64,000 nt of DNA from Candidatus Rifleibacteriota bacterium (GTDB lineage Bacteria; Muiribacteriota; Ozemobacteria; Ozemobacterales; Ozemobacteraceae). The DNA lies in assembly GCA_015233155.1 (NCBI GenBank), contig JADFYG010000002.1, positions 46,734 through 110,733 on the forward strand, written 5' to 3'. Within the stretch, counting starts at the first letter, position 1. Each line of letters opens with the position of its first letter. Shown piece by piece: positions 29,836 to 39,589 of the stretch. Below the pieces are notes generated by a model. The model was given only the letters and a program-made list of their open reading frames with translations. It was not told where the DNA came from and did not search any database. Position numbers and translations under genes: made by a program.

Positions 29836-29878
29836 ATCGTAAACCAGAAGTTTGGTGCCGTTACTTCCGGTTTACGAT
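29836..29878. promoter_or_regulatory. 15-bp inverted repeat immediately 5' of the lipoate-ligase-like gene
   Basis: atcgtaaaccagaag-N13-cttccggtttacgat, one mismatch. Confidence 0.55.
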
Positions 29879-29881
29879 ATT

Positions 29882-30937
29882 ATGCCTGCTATGAATAAAA
29901 TGGACATTCATAATCGCGAATGCCTCAGGTTGCTTGATTCCGGCGAAGGTTCCGGTCCCTGGAATATGGCTGTCGACGAGGTTCTGTTTCTGTCTCTGCG
30001 TGAGCGCCTCGCTGTCAACTCACCCTCAATCGACACGTCACTTCCAAAAGCCACGATTTTCAACAATAATACGGAAACTTTGCATTCCAATAGGCACTCT
30101 TGTGACAACTCGACTGTTTGCTCATGCTCTGACAATACATCCAGGCAAGGTACCGGTGGCTGGCTTCGTTTTTATCGATGGGCGCCTCCGACACTATCTT
30201 TTGGCTATTTTCAACGTCCGGAACGATCGATTGCACTTGAAATGCTTAATGAAGCCGGGATTTGTCTCGTTCGCAGGTCAAGTGGCGGAAAAATGGTCTT
30301 TCACGCCGATGAGCTCACATTTTCCATGGGGCTCCCTATAAAGATCATTTCTGATAAGAAAGCTCCTTTTATCGATTTGTTTCGAAAAATGATGCAACCA
30401 CTGGTCTATGGACTTTCTGACCTCGGGCTCGAAGCCGCTTTTGCCACACTGGAATCCGGCTCAGAATCTGTAAGACGTCATGGAACAGACCGACTGCACT
30501 GTTATGCAGCCCCGGCTGGGCATTCTGTCATGCTCGCCGGGAAAAAACTAATCGGGGCTGCTGGAAACCTGCGCGAAGGGGTGCTTTCAATTCATGGCTC
30601 CATACCAATATGGCCTTCACAGCCACCTATTGATGTTTTTTTCAACCCGGAAGAGGCAAAATGTGACGTGGAGACGGCATTCCTTGGAAAATTCATCTCA
30701 GTATCCAGAATTCCAGAACTGATTCATGCCGTTGCCACACGCTTTGCCGAAGCCTTTAATCTAACGCTCACGATTCGGGGATGCCTCACCCCCGCAGAAA
30801 AAATGGCGGCGGAGTTATTGGCATGTGAACGATATTCCGATGTTTTTTGGCCAAAAAAATCAGATCGAGAGCAACACGAAATAAAGGTGAGGGCAATTCT
30901 TCGTGAAGATGTGGATTGTGTTGCAAACAATGTATGA
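29882..30937 (+). CDS. Lipoate-protein ligase A-like (BPL/LplA family)
   Basis: GPWNMAVDEVLF, LRFYRWAPPTLSFGYFQ, CLVRRSSGGKMVFHADELTFSM. Confidence 0.88.
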   Translation: MPAMNKMDIHNRECLRLLDSGEGSGPWNMAVDEVLFLSLRERLAVNSPSIDTSLPKATIFNNNTETLHSNRHSCDNSTVCSCSDNTSRQGTGGWLRFYRWAPPTLSFGYFQRPERSIALEMLNEAGICLVRRSSGGKMVFHADELTFSMGLPIKIISDKKAPFIDLFRKMMQPLVYGLSDLGLEAAFATLESGSESVRRHGTDRLHCYAAPAGHSVMLAGKKLIGAAGNLREGVLSIHGSIPIWPSQPPIDVFFNPEEAKCDVETAFLGKFISVSRIPELIHAVATRFAEAFNLTLTIRGCLTPAEKMAAELLACERYSDVFWPKKSDREQHEIKVRAILREDVDCVANNV

Positions 30938-31007
30938 TATAGTTTATCTTGCAATTACGTGTCTCTTCTTAATCTAAGACGCGACATACGCAACAGGCGG
31001 CTTAAAC

Positions 31008-33191
31008 ATGTCGTTGGAAGTTATCTTGCTCCCACGGGGCGGAACATTGATTCGCACCTCTGAAGGGACTCTCCAGGTCGGAGCCACTCCAGAGACTATA
31101 AAAGATACGCTTCACCTTATCGGGGAAGTCCCCGACACTTTCGTATTGCCAAATCGCCTGTTTTCCAGCGAACGCGGCGTTTCGCTCGCCGACATAGAAT
31201 TTCCCGCTTACTACAACTTTTTTCTGAAAAATCGTCCCATCAAGGTCATAGGACAAAACCATCAAATAGAGACTATTTTGAACGTATTAAACGAAGCCGT
31301 AATGGGGCCATCGTCTGTCCAGGTGCTTCGCGAATACCCGTATGGAGTGAGTCGTGATCTGATCCCGGATCTGAAAGCAGAGATGGAATTCCTGCGCGCA
31401 AAGGACCATAGCGGTAAGCGAAAAATGGAGTTGTCTGACATTGCGATAGGTATTCCGTGGGGCCCGAATAATCGCGTTCCATTCGGCCGACTCGCGCTGG
31501 AACGAACCAACAAAGGCATGTTACGGGTCGTGGAAGGTGCCACTGTACTGGCCGAAGTGCCGCTGGACGTTTCGTTTGGAGACACACGTGATTTCCCGGA
31601 GCGCAAGAAGCCGTTTGAACCACCCCTGTTCGGTATTACGGTTATAGGTTCCGGCCACGGATTCGATCCGAACGAAATGACCTCCGGCTTCATAATCTGG
31701 GTAAACAGGCGCGGGATTTTGGTCGATCCGCCAGTAGATTCTACTTTGTGGCTAAAGGCAATGGATATAAATCCACGCCTGATTGAAAACTGCATCTTGA
31801 CGCATTGCCATGCTGATCACGATGCCGGAATCCTGCAAAAATTGCTCGAAGAGAAAAAAATACACCTTTACACTACTGAAACAATCATGGACAGCTTCGT
31901 ACGTAAATATCAGTCGCTGACTGGGCTGTCACACAAATCATTTATGGGTCTCTTTTTCTTTCATGCCGTGACACTCCAGGTATCAATCCGTATCCACGGA
32001 GCCGAATTTCGCTTTTTCTATACCCTGCACTCGATTCCGACGATTGGTTTTGAAGTTTATTTTCAGGGAAAGAGTTTCGTTTACTCCTCCGATTCACTAT
32101 ATGATCCTAATACCGTAAAGCACCTTCACGAAATCGGCTTGATCAATCGATATCGGCTGATAGAGCTCGTGAATTTTCCATGGCATCATACGATTATATT
32201 TCATGAGGCGGGTATCCCGCCGATCCATACTCCGATAAAAAGTCTGGCCGAGCTTCCGGATGCGATAAAAGAACGTCTTTACCTGATTCATGTTTCCGAA
32301 CGCGGGATTTTGCCGGAACATGGTCTGAAAAAAGCGATGGCTGGCCCGGACGAGACGATCGTGATTCCAGTCAATCCGCCCACCAGCAACGAGGCGCTTG
32401 AATACCTCGATGTACTGAACCACATCGACCTTTTCAGCGAACTGCCAATCGAAAAGGCACGAGAATTTCTGACTCTTGTAAAACAGGAAACATTCAAATC
32501 AGGGACAGTATTCATACACAAAGACACTGTCGGTGATCGCTTCTATATGATCGTAAACGGCCGCGCTATCGTGCGGCGCGACGGACAGGTCATTAAAACA
32601 TATACGAATAATGACTACATAGGCGAAACATCCATGATATTGAATGCTCCCCGCAATGCAGACGTTGAAGCCGAGTCAGATCTCAAAGTGCTGGTAATGG
32701 ACAAATATGATTTTTTATATTTCATCCGCGGCACCGAGATTGCTCGTCGGATGAAGGTCATTGCAGAGAACCGCGAGTTCGACACCTGGTCATTGTTCGA
32801 TGAATCGCCAACGCTGAAGGGCTTGACACCCATGCAAAGAACGCAGCTGCAGGGTATCATGTCGCGACTTGAATTTTGCGCCGGGAAAGTTATCGCCAAA
32901 GAAGGCAGCGAACGTGAGTTTTTCTTCCTCCAGGATTCGGGATCAATAATTATGTCACGCGGAGAAAAGCGCTTTTTGAAATCATGTCGTGGAAGCCTGT
33001 TCGCGAAAGTCTATGCTAACCCGATGCGTGGCCGTAACCGGTTCACTTTAAGTACTGTAACTTCAACAGTTGTTTACGCAATCGACACACTTGATTTCTA
33101 CCGATTTCTGGAGCGCAATCCCGGAATCTTCCTCCTCCTCCGGGATTCAAAAATTCGTCAACAGGTAGTCATTAGTCAGGAAAGTAGCTGA
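31008..33191 (+). CDS. MBL-fold hydrolase fused to cyclic-nucleotide-binding domain(s); putative cyclic nucleotide phosphodiesterase
   Basis: ILTHCHADHDAG; YSSDSLYDPN; IDLFSELPIEKAREFLTLV...GDRFYMIVNGRAIVRRDGQ..YIGETSMILNAPRNADVEAES. Confidence 0.8.
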   Translation: MSLEVILLPRGGTLIRTSEGTLQVGATPETIKDTLHLIGEVPDTFVLPNRLFSSERGVSLADIEFPAYYNFFLKNRPIKVIGQNHQIETILNVLNEAVMGPSSVQVLREYPYGVSRDLIPDLKAEMEFLRAKDHSGKRKMELSDIAIGIPWGPNNRVPFGRLALERTNKGMLRVVEGATVLAEVPLDVSFGDTRDFPERKKPFEPPLFGITVIGSGHGFDPNEMTSGFIIWVNRRGILVDPPVDSTLWLKAMDINPRLIENCILTHCHADHDAGILQKLLEEKKIHLYTTETIMDSFVRKYQSLTGLSHKSFMGLFFFHAVTLQVSIRIHGAEFRFFYTLHSIPTIGFEVYFQGKSFVYSSDSLYDPNTVKHLHEIGLINRYRLIELVNFPWHHTIIFHEAGIPPIHTPIKSLAELPDAIKERLYLIHVSERGILPEHGLKKAMAGPDETIVIPVNPPTSNEALEYLDVLNHIDLFSELPIEKAREFLTLVKQETFKSGTVFIHKDTVGDRFYMIVNGRAIVRRDGQVIKTYTNNDYIGETSMILNAPRNADVEAESDLKVLVMDKYDFLYFIRGTEIARRMKVIAENREFDTWSLFDESPTLKGLTPMQRTQLQGIMSRLEFCAGKVIAKEGSEREFFFLQDSGSIIMSRGEKRFLKSCRGSLFAKVYANPMRGRNRFTLSTVTSTVVYAIDTLDFYRFLERNPGIFLLLRDSKIRQQVVISQESS

Positions 33192-33215
33192 CGTTCTCAG
33201 GACCAAAAGAAAAAT

Positions 33216-34163
33216 ATGATCGAAAAATTTCAAGCTTCAATGCTCGGGTTTGCCATCGGTGACGCGCTTGCAGCGCCGATTGAAGACGTGATTCGCGAAC
33301 AAAATATCGACGGTGAGATATCAGTAACGGATTATTTACAGGCAATGCCTTCGCATCCGATAGGCCATTTATCCCCCGGGCAATATTCTGATGAGACCCA
33401 GACAATGCTGCTGGTCGCTGAGAGCGTAGTCGCACGCAAGGGCTTCCATATAGACGATCTTGTTCAACGTTTCATCGACTGGTACCAGACACAAAAATAC
33501 CGTTCTTCCTGGCGATTTCCCGGCAATACCATGATAAAGGCATGTCGAAAACTGGCTGCCGGTACCCACTGGAGCCAATCGGGTTTTCCTTCAGCCGGTA
33601 TTGGTGGATCCATACGCACTCTTCCGCTTGCGCTGGCTTTTCATCGCCAACCCGGCGTGTTGAAGGGCAGCATTGAACAGTCATGTAAGATCACTCACAC
33701 CGATCCGCGTGTATCTGGAGCTGCCATCGTTCTGGCGACAACCATCCGCATCGGCCTGGAAGGCGCCGACGCCGCACCGGATGCCATCATAAATCCCGCT
33801 ATAGAACGCGCGCAGGTCTTCGCCCCTGATCTTCCGCGACGCCTGAAGGTGGTACGAGACACACTGCGTCTTGATACATCCATAGCTATAGAACAAATCG
33901 GAAACACGGGTTTTGCGCTCGACGCCGTTTGCTGTGCGTTATACCTTTTTCTGAAATTTCCGCGCAGTTTCGACAAACTCGTTTCAACCGCCGCTGTTCA
34001 GGGTGGAGACTCCGACGCCATTGCAGCTATGGCGGGAGCGATGTTCGGTGCCTTCAACGGGCTGGCGGCGATCCCTGATCGATGGCTTGCGAAGCTTGAA
34101 AACGTCGATCATATTAAACAACTCGGCTGCGACTTGTACCGGCTGGCTGTTCCGCAACGATGA
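33216..34163 (+). CDS. ADP-ribosylglycohydrolase (DraG-like) family protein
   Basis: SMLGFAIGDALAAPIED, SDETQTMLL, THTDPRVSGAAIV, GGDSDAIAAMAGAMFGAFNG. Confidence 0.88.
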   Translation: MIEKFQASMLGFAIGDALAAPIEDVIREQNIDGEISVTDYLQAMPSHPIGHLSPGQYSDETQTMLLVAESVVARKGFHIDDLVQRFIDWYQTQKYRSSWRFPGNTMIKACRKLAAGTHWSQSGFPSAGIGGSIRTLPLALAFHRQPGVLKGSIEQSCKITHTDPRVSGAAIVLATTIRIGLEGADAAPDAIINPAIERAQVFAPDLPRRLKVVRDTLRLDTSIAIEQIGNTGFALDAVCCALYLFLKFPRSFDKLVSTAAVQGGDSDAIAAMAGAMFGAFNGLAAIPDRWLAKLENVDHIKQLGCDLYRLAVPQR

Positions 34164-34179
34164 GTCTTTAAACATTCAC

Positions 34180-35124
34180 GTGAGCGACATTTCTCTGACC
34201 CATCTTGATTCCGACGGCCGCGCTGCGATGGTCGATGTTGGAAACAAAGACATTACGTCGCGAACAGCCACAGCTTTCGGAATTGCCCGCGTTGGCCATG
34301 AAACGCTTTCACGACTTGTCGATAACAACATCCCGAAGGGCGATGCGTTTGCCGCAGCTCGTATTGCCGGCATCATGGGCGCAAAAAAAACTTCAGAATT
34401 GATCCCATTGACTCACCCGCTCGGCCTCGACCTTGTAAAAGTTTTCGTTGCCCCGTGGGGTGAAGAGCAAATCGCTGTATTCGCCGAAGCCCGCACTCGC
34501 GGACGCACCGGAGTTGAAATGGAGGCAATGACTGCGGTAAGCGTTGCATTGCTGACACTGTATGACATGTTGAAAGCGGTGACAAAGGGAATTGTCATGG
34601 AAAATGTAAGGCTTTTGCGAAAGACCGGCGGCAAAAGTGGCGAGTGGCTCGGCAAAGGGGTTCAGGTGGCACATGTAGAGAAACTTGCAATAAGTCCGGG
34701 TAAGGGAACTCCCAAAAATCCGTTGGATATGGCTAAACTGCGCATCAAACACGGGCTTGAAGGCGATGCGCATGCAGCGGACTGGCACAGACAGGTATCA
34801 CTGCTCGGCGTCGAAAGCATTGCAAAGATGAAAGCAAAAGGCCTCGATGTAAATTTCGGCTCATTTGCCGAAAATATCGCTACGTCAGGAGTAGACCTGT
34901 ACAAGTTACCAATAGGCTCACTGATGATCGGCGGTGATGGTGTGATTCTTGAAGTCACGCAAATAGGCAAGGAGTGTCATACCCGTTGCGCGGTATATTA
35001 TCAAGCGGGTGATTGCGTAATGCCGCGTGAAGGTATTTTTGCGCGCGTCCTGGCGGGTGGGCAACTGATGTCTGGCGACAGCCTGCTTATCATCGAAAAA
35101 TTTTCCGCACCGGAATCTCTCTGA
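34180..35124 (+). CDS. MoaC-MOSC fusion (cyclic pyranopterin monophosphate synthase + MOSC domain)
   Basis: LTHLDSDGRAAMVDVGNKDITSRTATAFG, GIMGAKKTSELIPLTHPL, then LGKGVQVAHVEKLAIS..GLEGDAHA..RQVSLLG; GTG start inferred. Confidence 0.88.
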   Translation: MSDISLTHLDSDGRAAMVDVGNKDITSRTATAFGIARVGHETLSRLVDNNIPKGDAFAAARIAGIMGAKKTSELIPLTHPLGLDLVKVFVAPWGEEQIAVFAEARTRGRTGVEMEAMTAVSVALLTLYDMLKAVTKGIVMENVRLLRKTGGKSGEWLGKGVQVAHVEKLAISPGKGTPKNPLDMAKLRIKHGLEGDAHAADWHRQVSLLGVESIAKMKAKGLDVNFGSFAENIATSGVDLYKLPIGSLMIGGDGVILEVTQIGKECHTRCAVYYQAGDCVMPREGIFARVLAGGQLMSGDSLLIIEKFSAPESL

Positions 35125-35129
35125 CGTTG

Positions 35130-35585
35130 ATGGCAACGATTATACGCATCCTCGGAAGATCCGGATGTGGGAAAACGACATTCATAGATAAACTGATCCC
35201 CGAACTGTCACCTCTGCGTGTAGCCGTCATCAAGCATACACATCATGAATTGAACTCTCCGACAAAAGAAAAGGATACCGGGAAACATCTGGCGGCCGGG
35301 GCAATAGTCAGCGTCGGGCTGGGAATGAATTCAGCCGAAGCATTCTGGCAAAAGAATCCGCCTGACTTCCCGGAGATGATCAGGCTGATTGAGAACAGAG
35401 TAGACCTGATCATTGTTGAAGGCGGACGCAACATCGATCTTCCCACCATTCTCATAGGTGAAGAGCCTCCGGATTCTATTTTGAAACAACTCATCGCGTG
35501 TCTTTCGCGTTTTCCACCTATATCCGAGATTCAAAAGATTATGCCCATTCTTCATGCTTTAGTGAAAAACAACAATGAACCATAA
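35130..35585 (+). CDS. mobB: Molybdopterin-guanine dinucleotide biosynthesis protein B
   Basis: IRILGRSGCGKTTFIDKLIPEL, VAVIKHTHHE, VDLIIVEGGR. Confidence 0.9.
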   Translation: MATIIRILGRSGCGKTTFIDKLIPELSPLRVAVIKHTHHELNSPTKEKDTGKHLAAGAIVSVGLGMNSAEAFWQKNPPDFPEMIRLIENRVDLIIVEGGRNIDLPTILIGEEPPDSILKQLIACLSRFPPISEIQKIMPILHALVKNNNEP

Positions 35586-35677
35586 GCCGAGCAGAGAATT
35601 AAATGCCCCTGTAAGTATATGGCTAATGGTTGCCGATAGAAGAATGGGTGTTGAAAAGTGATTTTTGAGTTTATTGA

Positions 35678-36079
35678 ATGAAATGGGTTTTGGCACTTGA
35701 TCCAGGGTCGGACAAATGCGGATATGCGGTCGTCCGATATGACGGAACAGCTGGAGAAAAAGGGGTTGTATTGTTGCACGATCTCCCAAATATCGTTCGA
35801 CGACTCTGTACAGATCCCTTTCCCGAAGCTATCGTAATTGGGAAAGGGACGGCAAGAACCGGCACGGCCGCACTCATAGAAAGCGTGGCAATGGGGTTGC
35901 CAGTCCACTTTGTGCAGGAAAAAAACACCACCCGGGAAGCGCGTGAACGATATTTTCGAGACAACCCCCCCCAGGGTCTGTGGCGGCTTGTACCCATCGG
36001 ATTACAGTTTCCGTCGCGACCAATAGATGATTACGCCGCATGGATCATTGGAGAGCGTTATTTGAGATCGAATCTTTGA
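35678..36079 (+). CDS. RuvC/YqgF-like RNase H-fold protein
   Basis: WVLALDPGSDKCGYAVV, VIGKGTARTGTAALIE, DDYAAWIIGERYL. Confidence 0.65.
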   Translation: MKWVLALDPGSDKCGYAVVRYDGTAGEKGVVLLHDLPNIVRRLCTDPFPEAIVIGKGTARTGTAALIESVAMGLPVHFVQEKNTTREARERYFRDNPPQGLWRLVPIGLQFPSRPIDDYAAWIIGERYLRSNL

Positions 36080-36133
36080 ACAAGTTAGTACAAGGGGATT
36101 TCATTAATGACATAAAAAATATATTTTTTGTTC

Positions 36134-36162
36134 TTGACTTTGAATAGTTGTTTACATATACT
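36134..36162 (+). promoter_or_regulatory. Strong sigma70-type promoter for SLH porin gene
   Basis: TTGACT-N17-TATACT. Confidence 0.65.
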
Positions 36163-36169
36163 CTCGCCT

Positions 36170-36434
36170 TAACGTGTGGTTTTGGGTAATTAACCATTTG
36201 TTCAGGTGTCATGAAGGGAGGTGAAACACTCTGTAAGGTAGCCTGAACCAATATGGACCCGGAGAACACGGGGTGGTCGATCTGAAAGTGCAAATCGGAA
36301 AAGCGAAACCGGTAGGAAATCAAGGAAACGTGGACACTTCGATGAAATACCGAAATCGCTTCCAGGAAGAGCTCCCGAAGAAAGACCCCCAAAGTTTTAA
36401 AAATTCAATCAAAAAATACCAACAGGGGGAAAAA
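36170..36434 (+). other. Long 5' leader with candidate structured elements and 11-codon uORF
   Basis: gttcagg...cctgaac pairing; uORF 36211-36246 MKGGETLCKVA*. Confidence 0.45.
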
Positions 36435-38369
36435 ATGAAGCGTATTTCTATGTTTTTGGTTATGGCGTTTGTGCTGACCACTGTTATGGCCAGCGCTACC
36501 AATCCGTTCTCTGATGTTCCGTTTTCGCACTGGGCGTATGACGCAGTCAACAAGCTCGCCGCCAAGGATCTCATCAAGGGTTATCCTGATGGAACCTTCA
36601 AAGGCACGAAGCATGTCACTCGCTACGATCTGGCTATCGTCACCGCCAAGATGCTCGCAAGCGTTGAGCAGATGATGGAAAAGGGCTTTGGCAACAATCT
36701 CGTTACCAAGTCCGATCTCCAGACTCTCGAAAAGTTGACCGTTGAATTCGCGGATGAGCTCGCTCTCCTCGGCGTCAAGGTCACCGCTCTCGAAGACGAC
36801 ATGCAGGTCGTAAAAGAAGACGTCTCCACCCTGAAGAAGGACGTCGAAGGCATCAAGGATTATATGGCCAAGGGCGGCATGGAAAAGGTCAAGCTCAGCG
36901 GCGATATGCTCGTTCGCCACAGCTCCCTCATCCACAACCGTGACTGGAATAACGTCGGTGGCAACATCGGCAATGCCAATAATGCTCAGACTCAGACTCA
37001 GCTTCGCTTCCAGTTCAAGGCCAACATCGACGAGAACATCACTGCCGTCGCTCGCTGGCACATGCTCAACAAGGCTGACAGTGGTTTGAACACTGCCAAC
37101 AACGTTACAGCTTGGGGCGCACCCAATGCTATGAACGATGTTTCCAGCAATATCGACCTCGCATATTTGCACATCAAGGATATGTTCCGTTTCGGTGGAG
37201 ACTTCACCTTCGGTCGCAACTTCTATGCTACCGGCCACAGCCTCCTCTTCTCCAACTATGCCGACGCTATCATGTATAAGAAGCGCAGCGGCGATATCGA
37301 TATCGGTGCTATCACCGTTTACGGTCGCCATCAGGGCAACTACAATGACCAGGTTCAGGGCGTCGACTTCCGGAATATCTGGGGTCTCACCTTCGGTGGC
37401 AAGTATCACGATCACGATCTCTATTTGAACCTCTTCGATCAGGAAGAACCCAATCTGTATAATGGCAGATTCGCCACCGGTTTGGTCGGTGGACTGATGA
37501 GCGCTCAAACTACTGGTGCCGCAGGCGTTGCTCCAGTCACCTTCCCGGGACTTGGTCTCAGCAATACGGCTGCTAGCCTTCAGAAGCACGACAGCCTCAT
37601 TGATGTTGAGTTCGGTGGAAAGGGTCCCCTCGGAAAGAATGGTCATTGGGACTATGATTTGGGCTTCGCTTACAGCGGATATCACATGGACCGTGTCCAG
37701 AATGCTACCAACAATGTCCAGAATATAACCATGGATGGTTGGATGGGCACGATGGCTGTTAAATGGGATTCCAAGAAGGAATGGGCTGCGAAACTTGGCT
37801 ATACGTTCGCAGACGATAAGAGCGTCGGCGTTCTCAGCTTGAACAATGATCATCGCTATGACGATGGCGTCGAGACTCCTTATGAAGATATCAGCCGTGG
37901 TAACACCTACTTCCGCAATGGTCTTACCAACATGTATGATCTGAAGGTTCAGGTCGAATATCGCCCTCGCAACACCAAGCATTATTTCCGCCTCGCTGGC
38001 GACTTCCTCGGCGAAATGAAGGACCAGGTTTCCAACGATATGACTCGCGCTCTCAATGGAGTCAACGCTGGCACACCTGATCTCGCCGCCGGCCAGACCA
38101 GCAAGAACAACACCGTATATGATCAATGGAACAATTTCGGAACCACCGATCCCACAGCGAATGTTCTGACCTTCGAATATCGCTATCAGCTCGCCGAAAA
38201 TACACGCATCCGCGTCGGATACACCGCATTTGACATGACCGGAACTGCAGTTCGCGGCGGCTATGCCAATGGTGTTGCCAATACTCTGTCCTCCATCTCC
38301 GCAGGTCGTGGCACCAACGGCGATTACAAGTACAATACATTCTGGGCTGAACTCTACAGCCGCTTCTAA
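36435..38369 (+). CDS. SLH-domain outer-membrane porin-like protein
   Basis: Signal peptide, NPFSDVPFSHWAYDAVNKLAAKDLIKGYPDGTFKGTKHVTRYDLA, coiled-coil, beta-barrel; start at 36435 after aacaggggga. Confidence 0.9.
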   Translation: MKRISMFLVMAFVLTTVMASATNPFSDVPFSHWAYDAVNKLAAKDLIKGYPDGTFKGTKHVTRYDLAIVTAKMLASVEQMMEKGFGNNLVTKSDLQTLEKLTVEFADELALLGVKVTALEDDMQVVKEDVSTLKKDVEGIKDYMAKGGMEKVKLSGDMLVRHSSLIHNRDWNNVGGNIGNANNAQTQTQLRFQFKANIDENITAVARWHMLNKADSGLNTANNVTAWGAPNAMNDVSSNIDLAYLHIKDMFRFGGDFTFGRNFYATGHSLLFSNYADAIMYKKRSGDIDIGAITVYGRHQGNYNDQVQGVDFRNIWGLTFGGKYHDHDLYLNLFDQEEPNLYNGRFATGLVGGLMSAQTTGAAGVAPVTFPGLGLSNTAASLQKHDSLIDVEFGGKGPLGKNGHWDYDLGFAYSGYHMDRVQNATNNVQNITMDGWMGTMAVKWDSKKEWAAKLGYTFADDKSVGVLSLNNDHRYDDGVETPYEDISRGNTYFRNGLTNMYDLKVQVEYRPRNTKHYFRLAGDFLGEMKDQVSNDMTRALNGVNAGTPDLAAGQTSKNNTVYDQWNNFGTTDPTANVLTFEYRYQLAENTRIRVGYTAFDMTGTAVRGGYANGVANTLSSISAGRGTNGDYKYNTFWAELYSRF

Positions 38370-38381
38370 GGTGACCTAACG

Positions 38382-38427
38382 GGGGGAGTTCCCGCGGGAG
38401 CATTCCCGGAGGAACTCCCCCTTTTCT
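38382..38427 (+). terminator. Rho-independent terminator
   Basis: gggggagttcc...ggaactccccc-ttttc. Confidence 0.85.
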
Positions 38428-38460
38428 CTATCAGTCCGATAATCAGGAGGATTTTAAAAT

Positions 38461-39456
38461 ATGAAGCGTGTTCTATATGGTGTTTTGGCTGCTGGCTTAG
38501 CTCTCGGCTTCGCCGGTTGCACAGGCGGAAATGGTGGCGTATGGCCCACAAATCCAGGAGGCCCCGCTGCCGGCACACAAGTTCAGGTTCTCGGCGAGAG
38601 TGGGATGACTTCCGCTCTTCAGAGTCAGGTTGTCTCAAGCCAGATGTCAAATGCAATTGGGCAGGGAATCGGTGCTGTTGCTTGTCCAATGATTCCGAAC
38701 TTTACCCTTGGTGGAATTACCGCCCCCACGATGGCTTCGGTCCGTTTTGGCTCCAAGTCCAAAGACAAGGCATCGGCACAATCAGCGGGCGTTTCCAGTA
38801 TCAAAGACGTTGCCAAAACCGGCGATTTCTACAAGTTCGAATATTCTTATAAGACCACGGGAACGGAATATAGTTCTTCAGGTTCCAGCAGTTCTTCGCC
38901 TGCTTGCTCCGTTCGTTCATCGACCAATTCGAACAGCACCGCCGTTGATATGGTCTGGTCTTATGTGTGGTATGTAAAATATCAGGATGCTTCGGGCAAC
39001 GTTCTTCCCGTTACAAGCGATTCCACCACATGGTATAGCGTTACCGGAACAGTCGACTCCGTTCAATTCTATGGAGCCTGGACCTTCACCGAAACTTCCA
39101 AAGACGGCAAGTTTAACTTCCAGAACACAGGCGCTTTTGGTTCTTCCACAGCCCCTTGGATGTTCCAGCAACTGTCCTCTTCCACTTTGCCCACAAAGGT
39201 GATGGGAAGTTCCACTTATGCAAGCAGCGGAACCTTCGACGGAAATGCTGTTAGCGGTCTTGCCTTTAAATTCGAAATTGGCGGCTCCGACGGATTCATG
39301 TCCTATCCGAAGACCAGTCCCTACATTCCGACAGGCTATTACAAGATTTCGACCGCGAGTGGCTACATATTGTTCACGTTCGATGGTCAGATGCACAAAG
39401 TAACGTCAAATGGTTATCCCTATGATTCCTATTACGTGATGACAAGCACCTTTTAA
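38461..39456 (+). CDS. Hypothetical lipoprotein
   Basis: LALGFAGC lipobox; Ser-rich; RBS aggagg. Confidence 0.75.
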   Translation: MKRVLYGVLAAGLALGFAGCTGGNGGVWPTNPGGPAAGTQVQVLGESGMTSALQSQVVSSQMSNAIGQGIGAVACPMIPNFTLGGITAPTMASVRFGSKSKDKASAQSAGVSSIKDVAKTGDFYKFEYSYKTTGTEYSSSGSSSSSPACSVRSSTNSNSTAVDMVWSYVWYVKYQDASGNVLPVTSDSTTWYSVTGTVDSVQFYGAWTFTETSKDGKFNFQNTGAFGSSTAPWMFQQLSSSTLPTKVMGSSTYASSGTFDGNAVSGLAFKFEIGGSDGFMSYPKTSPYIPTGYYKISTASGYILFTFDGQMHKVTSNGYPYDSYYVMTSTF

Positions 39457-39487
39457 GTAAACCTAGTTTAAACAGAATTTCTGTTCG

Positions 39488-39526
39488 CAGCGAGCCTTGA
39501 AAAAGGCTCGCTGTGTTTTGTTGTTA
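39488..39526 (+). terminator. Rho-independent terminator
   Basis: cagcgagcctt-gaaa-aaggctcgctg-tgttttgttg. Confidence 0.85.
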
Positions 39527-39589
39527 TCAGCGTTTTGCTTTCAGCACCACTGTTTTACAAAGCAGGTTACTTTTTCCGGCGAAAAATGA

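Noticed and set aside
36170-36434. Known riboswitch (c-di-GMP, lysine, cobalamin, fluoride)
   Set aside because: Conserved core motifs of these classes could not be found by eye; retained only as an uncharacterised leader.
36405-38126. 573-aa - strand ORF antisense to the SLH porin
   Set aside because: Shadow ORF from strong codon bias of the + strand gene; the + strand product has signal peptide, SLH domain and RBS, while the antisense product is Ile/Val/Glu-rich with no motifs.
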